DNA of 64,000 bases from CAYNRA01 sp046293395 (lineage in GTDB: Bacteria > Bacteroidota > Bacteroidia > Cytophagales > Spirosomataceae): positions 124,001-188,000 of the forward strand of contig JBKBOU010000003.1 in the NCBI GenBank assembly GCA_046293395.1, given 5' to 3'. A program made the translations under genes and the position numbers. Under the pieces are notes generated by a model. The model worked only from the letters and a program-made list of their open reading frames with translations. It was not told the origin of the DNA and searched no databases. Positions 62,456-64,000 of the stretch are shown piece after piece. Within the stretch, counting starts at the first letter, position 1, and the number at the start of each line of letters is the position of its first letter.

Positions 62456-63426
62456 TCTTGATTTTTGGATGCGTCCCCGGTTTCTGAGGCAGGAACTTGT
62501 TTTTTTCCGAAGAGAGAGAAATGAACATATCTTTTCGGGTTTTCTTTCATATCTGCAAAAAGTGCTTGAAGATTTGCCGCTGTTTTGTCGAGATGAATAT
62601 ACATAGATTCATCTTTCATGAGCTTTCCTACACTTCCTTTTCCTTTTTCTATGTCACCCATCAGGAGTGATAACTGCTGCATGGTTGTATTGAGTTTCAG
62701 TACAGTTTGACCGAGCTGAAGAGCAGCAACTGAGTCTGCAATGGTATTGGTTTTCGAAAGAAGCGGTTTTAACTGTTGGTCCAATGAAAGCGAAAGCGAT
62801 TTCAGATTGGCTGTTAAATCAGCTGTATTTTTTGTTGTCTGCGCGAGATTTTTAGCATTATTTGCAAGGAGAGCATTTACGCCATCTGTTGTTTTACCTG
62901 CACTTACAAGTGTATAATTGAGAAACTCACTTGTTTGAGAGAAGCTCGCAACCGTTGTTTGGAGCGTTGCAAGTAAAGAATCTACCTTACCTAAAGTTGG
63001 GCTAATCTGGTCCGCAGCTGAAGCCATCAACCCTTTTTCAACGGTAGAGGCAATTTTCTGACCATCTTCCAATGTATTTCCATTCTTAACCGTGAGCCGA
63101 ATTAATTTACCCCCCAGAAGCCCGTCATCTGCCAACGTGATATAGGATTGATCCGTGACATTTACTTTTTTATTGATAGCGAGTACAACCTTCACTTTTT
63201 CTGGGTTTTCATCTATTTCAACGGCCATCACACGCCCGACATTCACACCGTTGAGCGTTACTGGATTGGAGTTTTGCAAACCTGCCACATCATCAAAATA
63301 AGTAATGTATTCGTTTTCAGATGAGAAAACATCCAATCCTTTCAAAAAACTAAATCCAAGGTAGAAGATGGTTATGGTGACGACACCCAACAGACCAACT
63401 TTGGCTTCTTTGCTAATTTTAAACAT
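62452..63426 (-). CDS. Mce/MlaD-family lipid-transport protein
   Basis: 324 residues. An N-terminal anchor helix (VGLLGVVTITIFYLGFSFL, about 10-28) precedes the MCE domain (about 38-115: YFDDVAGLQNSNPVTLNGVNVGRVMAVEI). The rest is a long helical region (about 130-300) that is probably periplasmic, and can form the coiled tube seen in other Mce proteins. It probably shuttles lipids between the membranes. The permease and ATPase partners (mlaE and mlaF type) are not in the window. It lies between an amidase and rimO on the same strand. Confidence 0.9.
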   Translation of the reverse strand: MFKISKEAKVGLLGVVTITIFYLGFSFLKGLDVFSSENEYITYFDDVAGLQNSNPVTLNGVNVGRVMAVEIDENPEKVKVVLAINKKVNVTDQSYITLADDGLLGGKLIRLTVKNGNTLEDGQKIASTVEKGLMASAADQISPTLGKVDSLLATLQTTVASFSQTSEFLNYTLVSAGKTTDGVNALLANNAKNLAQTTKNTADLTANLKSLSLSLDQQLKPLLSKTNTIADSVAALQLGQTVLKLNTTMQQLSLLMGDIEKGKGSVGKLMKDESMYIHLDKTAANLQALFADMKENPKRYVHFSLFGKKQVPASETGDASKNQE

Positions 63427-63475
63427 ATAATTTTACGAATTAATACTTTGTTGATTGGATACGATGAAACATGAT

Positions 63476-64000
63476 TTATTTGGCAGATTCTATTTCTGAC
63501 TTATATTCTTTGAAAGCGGCAAAAAGTGTTTGAGCCATGCGTTCCCGCCCGGCAGAGGAAGCAAGTAGCGCACCATCTTTGGCATTGGTTAGATAACCGG
63601 CTTCAAAAAGTACACTCGGCATGGTTGTTTCCCAAATAACCAAAAAACCGGCTTGTTTCACGCCCAGACTATGATTTCCGTTCTTCTTGCTATGCTTCTC
63701 TACTTTGCTCGCAAACTGAATACTTTGCTGAATAAATGAACTTTGGTAATTTGCCAACATAATGTGTGCAATCGGAGAGTTCGGGTTATATCCTTTGTAT
63801 GATTTGCGGTAGTTGTCTTCCAGTAAAACAACACGATTTTCCAGTTTTGCTACTTCCAAATTCTCCGTTGACTTATGTAACCCCATCACATACGTTTCTG
63901 TTCCATGAATTGCACTAGAATACGGATTGGCATTGCAATGAATTGACACAAAAAGATTCGCCTTGTTTTTATTTGCAATGGCTGCACGCTCATGAATAGG
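63476..64000 (-). CDS. N-acetylmuramoyl-L-alanine amidase (Amidase_3), partial at window edge
   Basis: 174 residues of the C-terminal part; the N-terminus lies beyond position 64000. The frame continues unbroken to the edge. Visible Amidase_3 features: FVSIHCNANPYSSAIHGTETY with a zinc-binding histidine, and SVLFEAGYLTNAKDGALL, where the glutamate is catalytic. It cleaves the amide between MurNAc and L-Ala in peptidoglycan. The Mce gene starts 49 bp after its stop, and the three genes amidase-mce-rimO probably form a transcript. Confidence 0.93.
   Translation of the reverse strand, partial: PIHERAAIANKNKANLFVSIHCNANPYSSAIHGTETYVMGLHKSTENLEVAKLENRVVLLEDNYRKSYKGYNPNSPIAHIMLANYQSSFIQQSIQFASKVEKHSKKNGNHSLGVKQAGFLVIWETTMPSVLFEAGYLTNAKDGALLASSAGRERMAQTLFAAFKEYKSEIESAK

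Noticed and set aside
1..64000. CRISPR arrays, insertion sequences, prophage, toxin-antitoxin or defence islands, tRNA/rRNA genes
   Set aside because: I looked for spaced repeats, terminal inverted repeats with transposase frames, integrases, and cloverleaf-like segments; none was seen. The content is core-chromosomal.

Overview
The window is a 64 kb piece of a Bacteroidota chromosome, most likely a gliding or T9SS-bearing member of the Cytophagales (my inference). Sequence support: a full-length SprA (T9SS outer-membrane translocon), a GldF permease, a short protein with a type A T9SS C-terminal sorting domain, a CrtY-type lycopene cyclase, no clear Shine-Dalgarno sequences, and many -33/-7 promoters of the Bacteroidota type (TTG or TTTG, about 19-21 bp, then TAnnTTTG). 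It is moderately AT-rich and gene-dense. I see no rRNA, tRNA, CRISPR array, insertion sequence, prophage or recognisable defence locus, and codon use and gene content look like core chromosome throughout.

Layout. 1-2.5 kb: cut-off secreted GH20 hexosaminidase and a small secreted protein (minus). 2.7-4.5 kb: divergent phytanoyl-CoA-dioxygenase-like enzyme and AraC regulator. 4.5-10.8 kb: ftsY, a methyltransferase, a Gfo/Idh/MocA oxidoreductase, a secreted protein, lipA and crtY. 10.9-13.2 kb: metK behind an RNA leader that looks like a P4-less SAM-I-superfamily riboswitch, then a periplasmic rhodanese-thioredoxin protein. 13.3-21.8 kb: ruvA-sprA-gcvH. 21.9-25.8 kb: a dihydroorotase homologue without its metal HxH motif, two DUF4199 membrane proteins, gldF without gldG, and a PhzF-family protein. 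26-31 kb: queA, ispD, meaB and an RND/MMPL exporter. 31.4-36.3 kb: a glycosyltransferase facing a large GH63/MGH1-like glucosidase, then birA. 36.4-46.3 kb: rsfS, ftsH, a hotdog thioesterase, a histidine phosphatase, a LytS/LytTR two-component pair, leuA, pyk and a membrane metallophosphoesterase. 46.4-50 kb: two small secreted proteins (one T9SS cargo) and a UvrD/PcrA helicase. 50.2-52.5 kb: an ECF sigma/anti-sigma pair, gmk and nadD. 52.5-59 kb: coaX divergent from the fatty-acid/translation cluster yceD-rpmF-plsX-fabH-efp-accB-accC. 59-64 kb: a second ECF sigma factor with an overlapping small partner, a surface protein, rimO, a Mce/MlaD protein and a cut-off amidase.

The genes are mainly housekeeping: cofactors (lipoate, biotin ligase, NAD, CoA, queuosine, SAM), lipid synthesis (PlsX, FabH, AccBC), envelope biogenesis (SprA, Mce, amidase, FtsH) and translation. 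No complete unknown multi-gene system is evident. The strongest items for a second look are the metK leader RNA, the metal-site-less dihydroorotase homologue, and a recurrent arrangement in which strong terminator hairpins sit only tens of bases (twice about 11) before the start codon of the next co-directional gene.
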